Part shown: positions 7,694 to 14,310 of the stretch, in pieces | Layout: the number at the start of each line of letters is the position of its first letter | Numbering within the stretch: position 1 is the first letter of the stretch | DNA from: JAHQVK01 sp039819565 | Lineage (GTDB): Bacteria; Myxococcota; Kuafuiibacteriia; Kuafuiibacteriales; Kuafuiibacteriaceae | DNA length: 14,623 bases | Assembly (NCBI GenBank): GCA_039819565.1 | Contig: JBCBRU010000171.1 | Span: forward strand, 1-14,623 | Reading direction: 5' to 3' | Translations under genes and position numbers: made by a program | The notes under the pieces: model-generated | What the model saw: only the letters and a program-made list of their open reading frames with translations | What the model was told of the DNA's origin: nothing | The model's database searches: none

Positions 7694-9415
7694 TTAACCC
7701 ACTTCGAGAGCTGCTGCGGCGAGGGTGCGCACGGCCTCGTGCACGTCGCTTCGGGCTCGCTCCAAAGCCTCGCCAAAGACGCGTCGCCCGAGCTTCGCCA
7801 TGGCCTCGACCGCGTAGTAGCGCACGACCGTGATGTCCGAACCCGCGTCGGTCTCGAGTCGCCGGATGACGGCTTCCCGCTCCGCGTCGTCCTCCGCCTC
7901 GAGAAATCGTGTGACCAGCCCGTCGTAGACGTTGGGGTCCGGTAGATCTCCGGTGTCGACCCCCTCGGTCGACACCGGGGGCTCACTGCGGCCGAGGTTG
8001 GTTTGGCGGTCGTCGGTCCCGCCTTTGTCCTCGTCCGAGGACGCCTCATCGTGAGGGCGGCGCCGGCTTCGCCGCGGGCGGGACACGGGCTCCGTGTTCT
8101 GTGAGGGGGGCGGGGGCCGTGCCGCGGCAGCTTCGGGCGGGGGAGGGGACGCCTTGGGAGGAGTGGGCCGAGGCGGGGCTCGGCGGTGCCGAGGGGCCGC
8201 GCTCGCCACCTCATCGGCGATGTCCTCGAGAAGCTCGACGGGACGTCGCGCGGCCTCGGCGGGGGCCCGCCGGGTCGGCCGCGCGGACGGACGAGCCTTG
8301 GTGCGGAAGAGATCCAGGTTGGAGATGTCACCCACCTCGAGATCGGGCAGAACTTCAGCCACTTTCTCCCCGAGGAGCTGGCCCTCACGGCGGGCATCGC
8401 TGACGATCTCCTGGAGGCGGGCGGGCAGTGAGGGAGTGGTTGCGAGGATGCGTAGGGTCGTCGGACCCTCGGAACCACTGCGATAGATACCTTGATAGAT
8501 AGCCGCTCCGCCCGTTTGGGCTTTGAGCTCGGTCGCGATTCTCTCGAAGGTCTGAAACGAGACGCCCTCGAGGGCTCGCTCGGGGGCCTCGAGGATGATG
8601 CCTAGATAGGAGAGGCGCCCGACGTCAAAACCGGCGGGCATGATATCTGAGCTCTCGATGGCCCCTATGACGCCTCCGAGCACGGCGTCGACATCCAACG
8701 TCGCGAGCTCGACGGCGGCGTAGTTCAGCATCCCCCCCGCGAGCAGGAGCTTGCGGAAGTCCTCTCCGTCGAAGGACCGAATCGGTGACAGATCCGCTCT
8801 CGCGCTGAGTCGGTTCAAGGCGTCGAGCGGATTTACGATCTCGGCGTTGACGTGGGCGAAGTAGTCCACGAACGGGACGTTCGTATGGAGCTCGGAGAGT
8901 CGGGCGTTGTCCGCAAGGACCCACCCCGAGAGGGGAGCGTGTACCACCTCCTGGATGGCTCTCACCGCGTTGACCTTGGCGAGGCCGCTCTCCCCGGGGG
9001 TCGGAAGGGTCATGAGGGCGACGAGCGGGAGGTCCGCTTCGCCGAGGATCTCGACCAAGGCGGGAAGAGCGCTTCCGGTTCCGCCCCCCAGTCCGGCGCA
9101 GAGGACGACCGCGTCGGCGCCGTCTACGCGTTCCACCACCGCAGATCGGATCCTCTCCGCGTGCTCCCGTAGGCAGTCGCGTCCATAGGCGGGGTCCGAC
9201 CCGGCGCCGTCGTAGCCCTCCGCTCCGATGAAGAGACGTTGGTCCTCGGGCAGGCTAGGGAATACGCCTCCGGGATCGAGGGCCGCCAAGTCGGCCTCCG
9301 CGGTGTTGAGCGCCATGGCCCGGTACCCCCGTCGGGCAAACTCGGCCGCGAGGTTGCCCCCAGCCTGTCCTAGACCCACCACGGCGATATCGAGGGCGCA
9401 TCCTTCCGGCTTCAC
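7694..9415 (-). CDS. CetZ/FtsZ-like tubulin-superfamily GTPase with C-terminal HEAT-like domain
   Basis: The product is 573 residues. Residues 10-330 form a tubulin/FtsZ GTPase domain: GLGQAGGN (14-21), NTAEADL (37-43), RLFIGAEGYDGAG (60-72), the tubulin signature AGLGGGTGS (107-115), LPTPGESGLAKVNAVRAIQ (137-155), LADN (167-170) and a T7-like FDGED (215-219) keeping both acidic residues used for GTP hydrolysis between subunits. The NTAxADL, LIG...GAG and AGLGGGTGS pattern resembles archaeal CetZ more than division FtsZ. Residues about 372-490 are a Pro/Arg-rich, probably disordered linker. Residues about 493-573 form helix pairs resembling HEAT repeats (VRYYAVEAMAKLGRRVFGEA). No FtsZ-type C-terminal FtsA/ZipA-binding peptide is seen. 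GTG 9415 is chosen because it precedes the first beta strand by eight codons; the open frame continues upstream into greB, which is implausible. It probably polymerises with GTP; the cellular role is unknown. Confidence 0.9.
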   Translation of the reverse strand: MKPEGCALDIAVVGLGQAGGNLAAEFARRGYRAMALNTAEADLAALDPGGVFPSLPEDQRLFIGAEGYDGAGSDPAYGRDCLREHAERIRSAVVERVDGADAVVLCAGLGGGTGSALPALVEILGEADLPLVALMTLPTPGESGLAKVNAVRAIQEVVHAPLSGWVLADNARLSELHTNVPFVDYFAHVNAEIVNPLDALNRLSARADLSPIRSFDGEDFRKLLLAGGMLNYAAVELATLDVDAVLGGVIGAIESSDIMPAGFDVGRLSYLGIILEAPERALEGVSFQTFERIATELKAQTGGAAIYQGIYRSGSEGPTTLRILATTPSLPARLQEIVSDARREGQLLGEKVAEVLPDLEVGDISNLDLFRTKARPSARPTRRAPAEAARRPVELLEDIADEVASAAPRHRRAPPRPTPPKASPPPPEAAAARPPPPSQNTEPVSRPRRSRRRPHDEASSDEDKGGTDDRQTNLGRSEPPVSTEGVDTGDLPDPNVYDGLVTRFLEAEDDAEREAVIRRLETDAGSDITVVRYYAVEAMAKLGRRVFGEALERARSDVHEAVRTLAAAALEVG

Positions 9416-9479
9416 GGGCGGAGAATACGCAATTCGGAATGTCGAGAAAGTGGCCCCGGACAGATAGGTTGGGGATCTC
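9416..9479. promoter_or_regulatory. 64-bp divergent promoter region between the tubulin-like gene and greB
   Basis: Two genes start outward from this short gap, so promoters for both should lie here or overlap the genes. For greB, GGTTGGGG (9467-9474) is 5 bases before ATG 9480 and may act as the ribosome site. I see no convincing -35/-10 pair for greB. That the region holds regulatory signals is inferred from geometry. Confidence 0.4.
9422..9427 (-). promoter_or_regulatory. Possible -10 element for a leaderless tubulin-like transcript
   Basis: On the minus strand TATTCT (four of six matches to TATAAT) ends six bases before GTG 9415. A transcript from this element would begin at or next to the start codon, which fits the absence of any Shine-Dalgarno sequence. 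No good -35 hexamer is seen at 16-18 bp, so this is tentative. Confidence 0.25.
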
Positions 9480-9950
9480 ATGGCCAAGAAGCCCATCACT
9501 CCGGCGGGGCACGCCCGCCTCGACCGGGAGCTGCAGGATCTTTGGCGCGGGGAGCGTCCGCGGGTCGTCCAGGAGGTTTCCGACGCAGCGGCGCTCGGGG
9601 ATCGCTCCGAGAACGCCGAATACATCTACGGGAAGAAACGGCTTCGGGAGATCGATCGGCGTATTCGATACCTGACCAGCCTTCTCGATCGGCTCGAGGT
9701 CATCGATCCGGCCTCGGTGAACAGCGATCGCGTCGAATTCGGGGCTACCGTCGAGGTGGTGGACGAGGACGGCCGCGAGGTCCGCTACCAGATCGTCGGA
9801 GAAGACGAGGTCGACGCGAAGAACAAGCGCATCAGCATGAAGAGCCCAGTGGGCAAGGCTTTGCTCGGCAAGAAGGTGGGCGACGACGTTGTGGTGGTGC
9901 GGCCGGCCGGGGAAATAGAGCTCGTTATCGAGGCGATTCGCTACGAGTAG
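9480..9950 (+). CDS. greB: Transcript cleavage factor GreB
   Basis: A 156-residue Gre factor that enters the RNA polymerase secondary channel and stimulates cleavage of backtracked RNA. The N-terminal coiled coil (residues about 8-75) carries ELQDLWRGERPRVVQEV and LGDRSENAEYIYGKKRLREIDRRI. These closely match GreB rather than GreA, notably LWR.ERP, the YIYGKKRLREIDRR string and the absence of GreA-type spacing. Acidic tip residues Asp41 and Glu44 are present. The C-terminal domain (about 80-156; PF01272) shows the expected beta-rich segment with SPVGKALLGKKVGD and a final IEAIRYE. ATG at 9480 has a purine-rich stretch just upstream and gives the family's usual start. The gene is divergent from the tubulin-like gene and about 117 bp from the next gene, with hairpins between, so it is probably its own unit. 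Confidence 0.95.
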   Translation: MAKKPITPAGHARLDRELQDLWRGERPRVVQEVSDAAALGDRSENAEYIYGKKRLREIDRRIRYLTSLLDRLEVIDPASVNSDRVEFGATVEVVDEDGREVRYQIVGEDEVDAKNKRISMKSPVGKALLGKKVGDDVVVVRPAGEIELVIEAIRYE

Positions 9951-9958
9951 TGAGAAAT

Positions 9959-10008
9959 GGGCGCCCCTGGTCCGAGACCAGCGGTCGAGTGGCTCCTTGG
10001 GCGCCAAG
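9959..10008 (+). terminator. Hairpin cluster downstream of greB, possible terminator
   Basis: Two short hairpins follow the greB stop by 9 bp or more: CTGGTC-CGA-GACCAG (9967-9981, 6-bp stem) and CTTGG-GCG-CCAAG (9996-10008, 5-bp stem). They are flanked by two copies of the palindromic GGGCGCC (9959-9965 and 9999-10005), which could also pair with each other and close the first hairpin inside a larger structure. There is no T-tract, so intrinsic termination is uncertain; attenuation or an RNA-stability element is equally possible. Confidence 0.35.
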
Positions 10009-10067
10009 ACGAATCGAAGGATCTCCCTCTAGCCTCGTGGCCCAGGTCCGAGGCAGTCTCCGCGACG

Positions 10068-11039
10068 ATGCACACCACCTCCTTCGTTCGCACTACGATC
10101 ATGGCGACTTCGATCCTGGGTATCGCCGCCTGGGCCAGCCCGTCGATGGCCGAGCCTGCGCCTGGGGAAGGAGAGGCTCCCAGTGAGGACGTCGCGGGCG
10201 GCGGTGAAGCGCAAGACGCTCCCGAGTCACCCGAGGCGTTCTTCGATGCCAACTTCGAGTGGAAGAAGGAGGGCTCGGGCGTGCTGGGCACGCGGGCCGA
10301 GCTCGATATCCCGGCCGGCTACCGCTTCGGCGCCTCCGAAACTGCAACGAACGTTCTGCGGGCGATGGGCAACATCCCGGACGGGACCGAGTTGGGGCTC
10401 ATCGGTCCCTCCGATCTGGACTGGTTCGTCATCTACGACTTCGAGGACATCGGCTACGTCAAGGATGACGATAAAGACGACCTCGACGCCGACGAGATGC
10501 TGAAGCAGTTCCGCGAGATGGCGAGCCAGAGCAACGAGGTTCGTCGCGAGCGCGGCTTGGCGACCTACACCATCACCCGGTGGGCTATCCCACCTCGCTA
10601 CGACGAGACGACCCATGTCCTCGAGTGGGCGACCGAGGCTGAGTTCACGGACCCCGACACGGGCGAGAAAAACACCTCGGTCAACTACCGGACCAAGGTG
10701 CTGGGGCGTCGAGGAGTCATGAATGTGGTCGTGGTGTGCGGGCCCGATGAGCTCGATGACACCCTCGTGAAGTACCAAAACATGATGCAGGGATTCCGAT
10801 ATACGGAGGGCGAGCGGTACGCGGAGTACAAGCCAGGCGACAAGATCGCTCAGTACGGTCTGGCGGCCCTGGTCGTCGGAGGGGCGACCGCGGTCGCCGC
10901 GAAGACCGGGCTCTTGGCTGGCTTGCTCCTGTTTTTAAAGAAGGGGGCGAAGTTCGTGGTCCTGGCCTTGGCGGCGGCTGCCGCCGCGGTGGGCAGCTTC
11001 GTAAAGCGTCTCTTCGGGGGCGGGAAACAGGCGGACTGA
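10068..11039 (+). CDS. DUF2167 family secreted/membrane protein
   Basis: A 323-residue member of DUF2167 (PF09935), an uncharacterised family of predicted envelope proteins. ATG 10068 gives a signal peptide, MHTTSFVRTTIMATSILGIA then AWASPSMA, with likely cleavage after Ala28. An in-frame ATG at 9957 would add 37 charged residues before it and is not favoured. After a low-complexity acidic linker (about 29-55), family hallmarks appear in order: LDIPAGYRF, GYVKDDDKDDLDADEML, RGLATYTITRWAIPPRYD, HVLEWATEAEF, VNYRTKVLGRRGVMNVVVV, RYAEYKPGDKIAQYGLAALV. Two C-terminal hydrophobic segments (about 263-285 and 292-312, Ala/Leu/Gly-rich) end in a basic FVKRLFGGGKQAD tail. The bulk probably lies in the periplasm or outside the cytoplasmic membrane. 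Biochemical function is unknown. The next gene follows after 39 bp and may be co-transcribed. Confidence 0.9.
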   Translation: MHTTSFVRTTIMATSILGIAAWASPSMAEPAPGEGEAPSEDVAGGGEAQDAPESPEAFFDANFEWKKEGSGVLGTRAELDIPAGYRFGASETATNVLRAMGNIPDGTELGLIGPSDLDWFVIYDFEDIGYVKDDDKDDLDADEMLKQFREMASQSNEVRRERGLATYTITRWAIPPRYDETTHVLEWATEAEFTDPDTGEKNTSVNYRTKVLGRRGVMNVVVVCGPDELDDTLVKYQNMMQGFRYTEGERYAEYKPGDKIAQYGLAALVVGGATAVAAKTGLLAGLLLFLKKGAKFVVLALAAAAAAVGSFVKRLFGGGKQAD

Positions 11040-11078
11040 GGAGATTCGTACCCCCGCCGTCGGTCATCTCGTTCCTTG

Positions 11079-12245
11079 ATGGATCCCGTCACTCAGCTCC
11101 TTGGGCTCTTCCTTGTCCTCCATATCCTCGAGGGAGGCCTCTACGTCCGCAGGGCTGCCTTCGTCTTCGTAGGATCACGAGGTGAGTTTCGGGTACTGAG
11201 CGGGCAAGACAGTCCGTTGGGGACTCGCGCGGGGGTCTTCATCTTTCTCTCTCCCTTTCCTCCGTTTCCCTCCGGGCTCGTGGCCGAGCCGGATCCGGTG
11301 ACCCTGGGCCCGTTCTCGGCGGTGCCTTTGGCGACCTCCCGGGCTGGCGTTCGCGAACGGCCACCTTCGTCGATGGAGCCTCTTTCTGAGGTTCGACTGG
11401 CTCAAGCTTCGGCGGAAGGAAAGTCCGTCCGCGACCGGCAAGGCCGTTTGCTGGCGGTGACGTCGAGCCCGGCCGCGGCCCGGGCGCTCGCGGCGGATTT
11501 TCGCGCCTTCGCTGCTGCGGCCCCGGAAGATCGCGCGTCTTTTTTCGAGAGACGCGTATCGCGTCGTTTCGACGTCGAGGCGGTTCGCGAGCGCAAAGCC
11601 GAGCTCGAACGCGAGACGGCCGCCCTCGGGATCCTCGGGCCTCTCACGTGGGCCTCGGCCTTCCTCACCCTCTACGGAGTCTTTCATCTCCCCTTCGTGT
11701 GGAACCGCTGGCCCTGGTTCACGCTGGCCGTGGCCGCGTTGCTCATTCATTTGCTGCTCGAGCTATGGAACGCGCATCGACGGCTCTATCGAGGCTTGGT
11801 CGGGGATCGATGGATGAAGATCATCATGGTTCTGTTTTCGGTGCCGGCGGCGGCTCGAGCTCGTGCTTTTGCCGCTCGTGACGCCTTTGCGGTCTACGAC
11901 CCCGCGGCGGTGGCATCGGTCCTCTTGGACCCCGGTCGGTTCAAAGCCTGGGCAGGACCGGTGTGGCGCGACCTTCGGTATCCCACTGGGCCTGAGCCGA
12001 AGGAGGGGGAGGCCGAGCTGACCGCGGTTCGAAGAGCGACCCTAGAGGCCCTTCGCCGATTGCTGGAGGATGCTCAGGTGAATCCTTCGGAGCTCGAGCG
12101 CCCCTCCGAACGCGACGACGCCTCGGTCGCCTATTGCCCGCGCTGTCTTGCGCAGTACGTTGACGTCGAAGGCGAATGCGACGACTGCCCGGGCGTGGTC
12201 AGAAGAGCCTTCGATGACCGCGAAGCCCCACGGGCGTCAGCGTGA
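11079..12245 (+). CDS. Membrane protein with C-terminal CxxC-CxxC zinc-knuckle
   Basis: A 388-residue protein I cannot assign to a named family. The start is ATG 11079; a TTG directly before it is ignored. A short hydrophobic N-terminal segment (6-19) precedes a beta-rich region (about 25-90). An Ala/Arg/Glu helical stretch follows (about 100-185), then two transmembrane helices (about 184-206 and 212-230, LAVAALLIHLLLELW) and a further hydrophobic patch near 247-256. The cytoplasmic-looking tail includes a helix (313-334) and ends in a four-Cys knuckle: Cys353, Cys356, Cys367 and Cys370 (CPRC...CDDC), the spacing of a zinc ribbon. This suggests a membrane protein whose soluble end binds metal and perhaps a partner protein. 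It follows the DUF2167 gene by 39 bp and overlaps the convergent hydrolase gene by 9 bp. Confidence 0.85.
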   Translation: MDPVTQLLGLFLVLHILEGGLYVRRAAFVFVGSRGEFRVLSGQDSPLGTRAGVFIFLSPFPPFPSGLVAEPDPVTLGPFSAVPLATSRAGVRERPPSSMEPLSEVRLAQASAEGKSVRDRQGRLLAVTSSPAAARALAADFRAFAAAAPEDRASFFERRVSRRFDVEAVRERKAELERETAALGILGPLTWASAFLTLYGVFHLPFVWNRWPWFTLAVAALLIHLLLELWNAHRRLYRGLVGDRWMKIIMVLFSVPAAARARAFAARDAFAVYDPAAVASVLLDPGRFKAWAGPVWRDLRYPTGPEPKEGEAELTAVRRATLEALRRLLEDAQVNPSELERPSERDDASVAYCPRCLAQYVDVEGECDDCPGVVRRAFDDREAPRASA

Positions 12246-12995
12246 ATGGATCCAGGCCACGACCCCCTTGATGGCGGCGGGAAGCCGTTCGAGGAGACGG
12301 GTGCCGTGGGCTCCTGAAGGGTAAGACTGAAAGGCCCATCCTGATGGGGCGCCCTCTTTGTGAGCCTCAGCCCACTTCCGAGCGGGTGCCTCTCGTTGAC
12401 CCCACGCAAAGAGGACCCGCGGCGTCGACTTCCGTTCAGTCTGCAGGCTGAATTGCGCCTCAGTGTACTTGCCTCCCGTGAGGAAGACGAGTCCCGACGG
12501 TGGGGGGCGTGCTCCATGGGTTTGTGCATAGTCGAGGATACTCGTGGTGCCGTTCGAGGCACCAACCAATGTCAGGCGCCCTAGATCGAACTTGCAGGGG
12601 TGGTCTCCGAGAAAGTCTACGGCCGCGGCTACATCGAGAGCTCCCTTGGGACCACGGTAAGCCTCTCGGGCTACGCCTCCGGAGCGACCGGCGCCTCGAC
12701 GGTCCACGTTGAGCACCGCCCATCCACGGGTGAGAAGAGCTTCCATGAAGGCCGGTGGGTAGTTCTTACGGTCATTCGACGGTGGAATCATGTGAAACAG
12801 GACCACCACCGGAGAGCCGGCTTTCGGTACGTGGAGCTCAGCCTCGAGCGAGATGCCGTCCTCGGTCGCGAGCTTCACGACCCGCGCCCCCACTCGACAA
12901 TCTGTCTTTCGCTTCGGAGGGCTGGATTCGGCTCGTGCCATCGAGGACACCGCGAAAGCGAGGGGAAGAGTCAAGGCAAAGGCCAGACCGCGCAT
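12237..12995 (-). CDS. Secreted alpha/beta-hydrolase
   Basis: A 252-residue alpha/beta-hydrolase fold protein with an N-terminal signal peptide (MRGLAFALTLPLAFAVSSMA then RAESS). Visible elements are the HM oxyanion-type strand end VVVLFHMIPPSN (63-74), the conserved GWAVLNVDRRGAGRSGG (91-107), the nucleophile elbow VGASNGTTS with Ser147 (GxSxG), and a C-terminal SGAHGTRL with His230. The acid is not obvious: where Asp is usual after strand 7 the sequence reads FAWGQREA, so Glu202 is the nearest candidate. Cys33 and Cys134 could form a disulfide outside the cytoplasm. Substrate unknown: esterase, lipase-like or dienelactone-hydrolase-like activity are all possible. ATG 12995 has a purine-rich GAGAAGAAG upstream. 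Its stop overlaps the end of the convergent membrane-protein gene by 9 bp. Confidence 0.88.
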   Translation of the reverse strand: MRGLAFALTLPLAFAVSSMARAESSPPKRKTDCRVGARVVKLATEDGISLEAELHVPKAGSPVVVLFHMIPPSNDRKNYPPAFMEALLTRGWAVLNVDRRGAGRSGGVAREAYRGPKGALDVAAAVDFLGDHPCKFDLGRLTLVGASNGTTSILDYAQTHGARPPPSGLVFLTGGKYTEAQFSLQTERKSTPRVLFAWGQREAPARKWAEAHKEGAPSGWAFQSYPSGAHGTRLLERLPAAIKGVVAWIHSR

Positions 12996-13087
12996 CGCTT
13001 CTTCTCATACCCCGCTCGCGCCCTCCTGGCTGCGTTGCGGGGGCGATTTTACGAGACATTCGACGAAGCTCGATTTCGAGTGCCCGC
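12996..13087. promoter_or_regulatory. 92-bp divergent intergenic region, hydrolase / phosphoesterase
   Basis: Promoters for both outward genes are expected here. Toward the phosphoesterase the sequence has an inverted repeat CTCGA-TT-TCGAG (13069-13080) seven bases before ATG 13088, which could be an operator or merely shape the ribosome site (GAG at 13078-13080). I see no clear -35/-10 pair in either direction. Confidence 0.35.
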
Positions 13088-14233
13088 ATGCTGTTCGTCG
13101 TGCTCGCGGGCGCGCTCCTGGTCGGTGTCGGACTCACCCACATGTATCTCTACCACCGTCTCTTTCGAGCGCCTCAATGGAGGCCGTTCGCGTCAAGGGC
13201 CGGCGCCGCGGCCCTGCTCACCCTCGCGGTCCTCATGGTGGTCGGGGCGAGCGCCGGGCGTTGGGCGCCCCGGCCGCTCGCTCAGGTCTTGGCGTGGGTG
13301 GGATTCACCTGGATGGGCTCCTGTTTTTACCTCCTGTTGACGGCGGGCGGATGGGACCTCTTCGATCGCGGGATCCGACGTCTCCGGTCCAAAAGCGCGT
13401 CTGAACCGACCGATCCGCGACGCCGTGAGGTGCTCCGCCGAGCGGCTGTGGGTGCCGGCGGTGCGGCCTTCGGTCTCACCGCTCTAGGGGTGCGCGGAGC
13501 GCTCTCCGAAGTCGAGGTGCGAGACGTCGAGGTGCGGGTGCCTCGGCTCCCTCCCGCTCTCTCCGGACTCTGTCTCGTTCAGATGAGCGATATCCATATC
13601 GGCCCCACGTTGGGCCAGCCCTTCGCCCGAGCTCTGGCCGAGCAGGTACGAACCCTCCGGCCTGACCTGGTGGCGATCACCGGTGATCTCGTCGATGGAA
13701 ACGTCCCCACGCTCTTTGAGCACGTGGCTCCGCTCGGAGACTTAGCCTCGCGCTTTGGGACCGTCTTCGTGATGGGGAACCACGAGTACTACTCGGGGGC
13801 TGAAGCCTGGGCTGGGGCCCTCCAACGTCTCGGGGTTCGAGTTCTCCGCAACGACCGTCTCCAGCTGGGGGACGGGGGAGGGAGGGTCGACTTGGTCGGG
13901 CTCGAGGATTGGTCCCAGTGGCGCCCGGAAGCACTCCCGGCGCTGCGAGCTGGGGCCGATCCGGAGCAAGCACGCATCGTGCTGGCTCACCAACCTCACT
14001 CGATCGGGGTGGCCTCGGAGCTCCGCGCCGACCTCCAGATCAGCGGCCATACCCACGGAGGACAGTTCTTTCCGTTCTCCGCCATGGTTCGGATGACCAC
14101 CCCTTACGTGGCCGGGCTTTATCGGCACGACGCACGTACGCAAATCTACGTGAGCCGAGGCACAGGCTATTGGGGACCGCCTCTCCGCCTCCTGGCCCCC
14201 GCCGAAATCACCCGGATCATCCTCGTGAGCTGA
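13088..14233 (+). CDS. Membrane-anchored metallophosphoesterase (YkuE/YaeI type)
   Basis: A 381-residue calcineurin-type phosphoesterase (PF00149) with all five metal-site motifs: SDIHIG (Asp168, His170), GDLVDG (Asp200), GNHEYY (Asn231, His232), LAHQPHS (His301) and SGHTHGG (His321, His323). The N-terminal third has three hydrophobic segments (about 3-20, 39-56, 65-87). They are followed by RRREVLRRAAVGAGGAAFGL (111-130), a twin-Arg-like string plus a fourth hydrophobic segment that anchors the catalytic domain. This layout is common in YkuE/YaeI-type proteins, which have been linked to lipid or cell-wall phosphate metabolism; the substrate here is unknown. ATG 13088 is chosen because it begins directly with the first membrane helix. 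An in-frame start at 12755 would overlap the divergent hydrolase. Confidence 0.93.
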   Translation: MLFVVLAGALLVGVGLTHMYLYHRLFRAPQWRPFASRAGAAALLTLAVLMVVGASAGRWAPRPLAQVLAWVGFTWMGSCFYLLLTAGGWDLFDRGIRRLRSKSASEPTDPRRREVLRRAAVGAGGAAFGLTALGVRGALSEVEVRDVEVRVPRLPPALSGLCLVQMSDIHIGPTLGQPFARALAEQVRTLRPDLVAITGDLVDGNVPTLFEHVAPLGDLASRFGTVFVMGNHEYYSGAEAWAGALQRLGVRVLRNDRLQLGDGGGRVDLVGLEDWSQWRPEALPALRAGADPEQARIVLAHQPHSIGVASELRADLQISGHTHGGQFFPFSAMVRMTTPYVAGLYRHDARTQIYVSRGTGYWGPPLRLLAPAEITRIILVS

Positions 14234-14310
14234 AGGTCCAGCGCGCGAGCATCTTGCCACCGTGCTCCTGAACGTTGCCGGCGTGGTGCGGACCGGGCAG
14301 GATGCCCACG

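Noticed and set aside
7516..8478. Open frame of 320 codons on the minus strand, shifted relative to the tubulin-like gene
   Set aside because: It overlaps the linker and C-terminal domain of the tubulin-like gene in another frame and reads as Arg/Pro/Ser-rich noise.
7694..9415. Canonical cell-division FtsZ
   Set aside because: No FtsA/ZipA-binding C-terminal peptide, no dcw neighbours, and motifs closer to CetZ; the HEAT-like extension is also foreign to FtsZ.
9416..9625. N-terminal extension of the tubulin-like gene
   Set aside because: It would run into greB, reads as Ser/Arg-rich low-complexity sequence and precedes the first GTPase strand by about 70 residues.
9255..10007. Open frame of 250 codons antisense to greB
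   Set aside because: greB is unmistakable on the other strand; this frame has no family features.
12335..12348. CCCATC-CT-GATGGG palindrome near the end of the hydrolase gene
   Set aside because: It lies within coding sequence, the loop is too small for the full stem and no T-tract follows.
12600..13340. Plus-strand open frame across the hydrolase and the start of the phosphoesterase
   Set aside because: It is out of frame with the phosphoesterase and antisense to the hydrolase, both of which carry full catalytic motifs.
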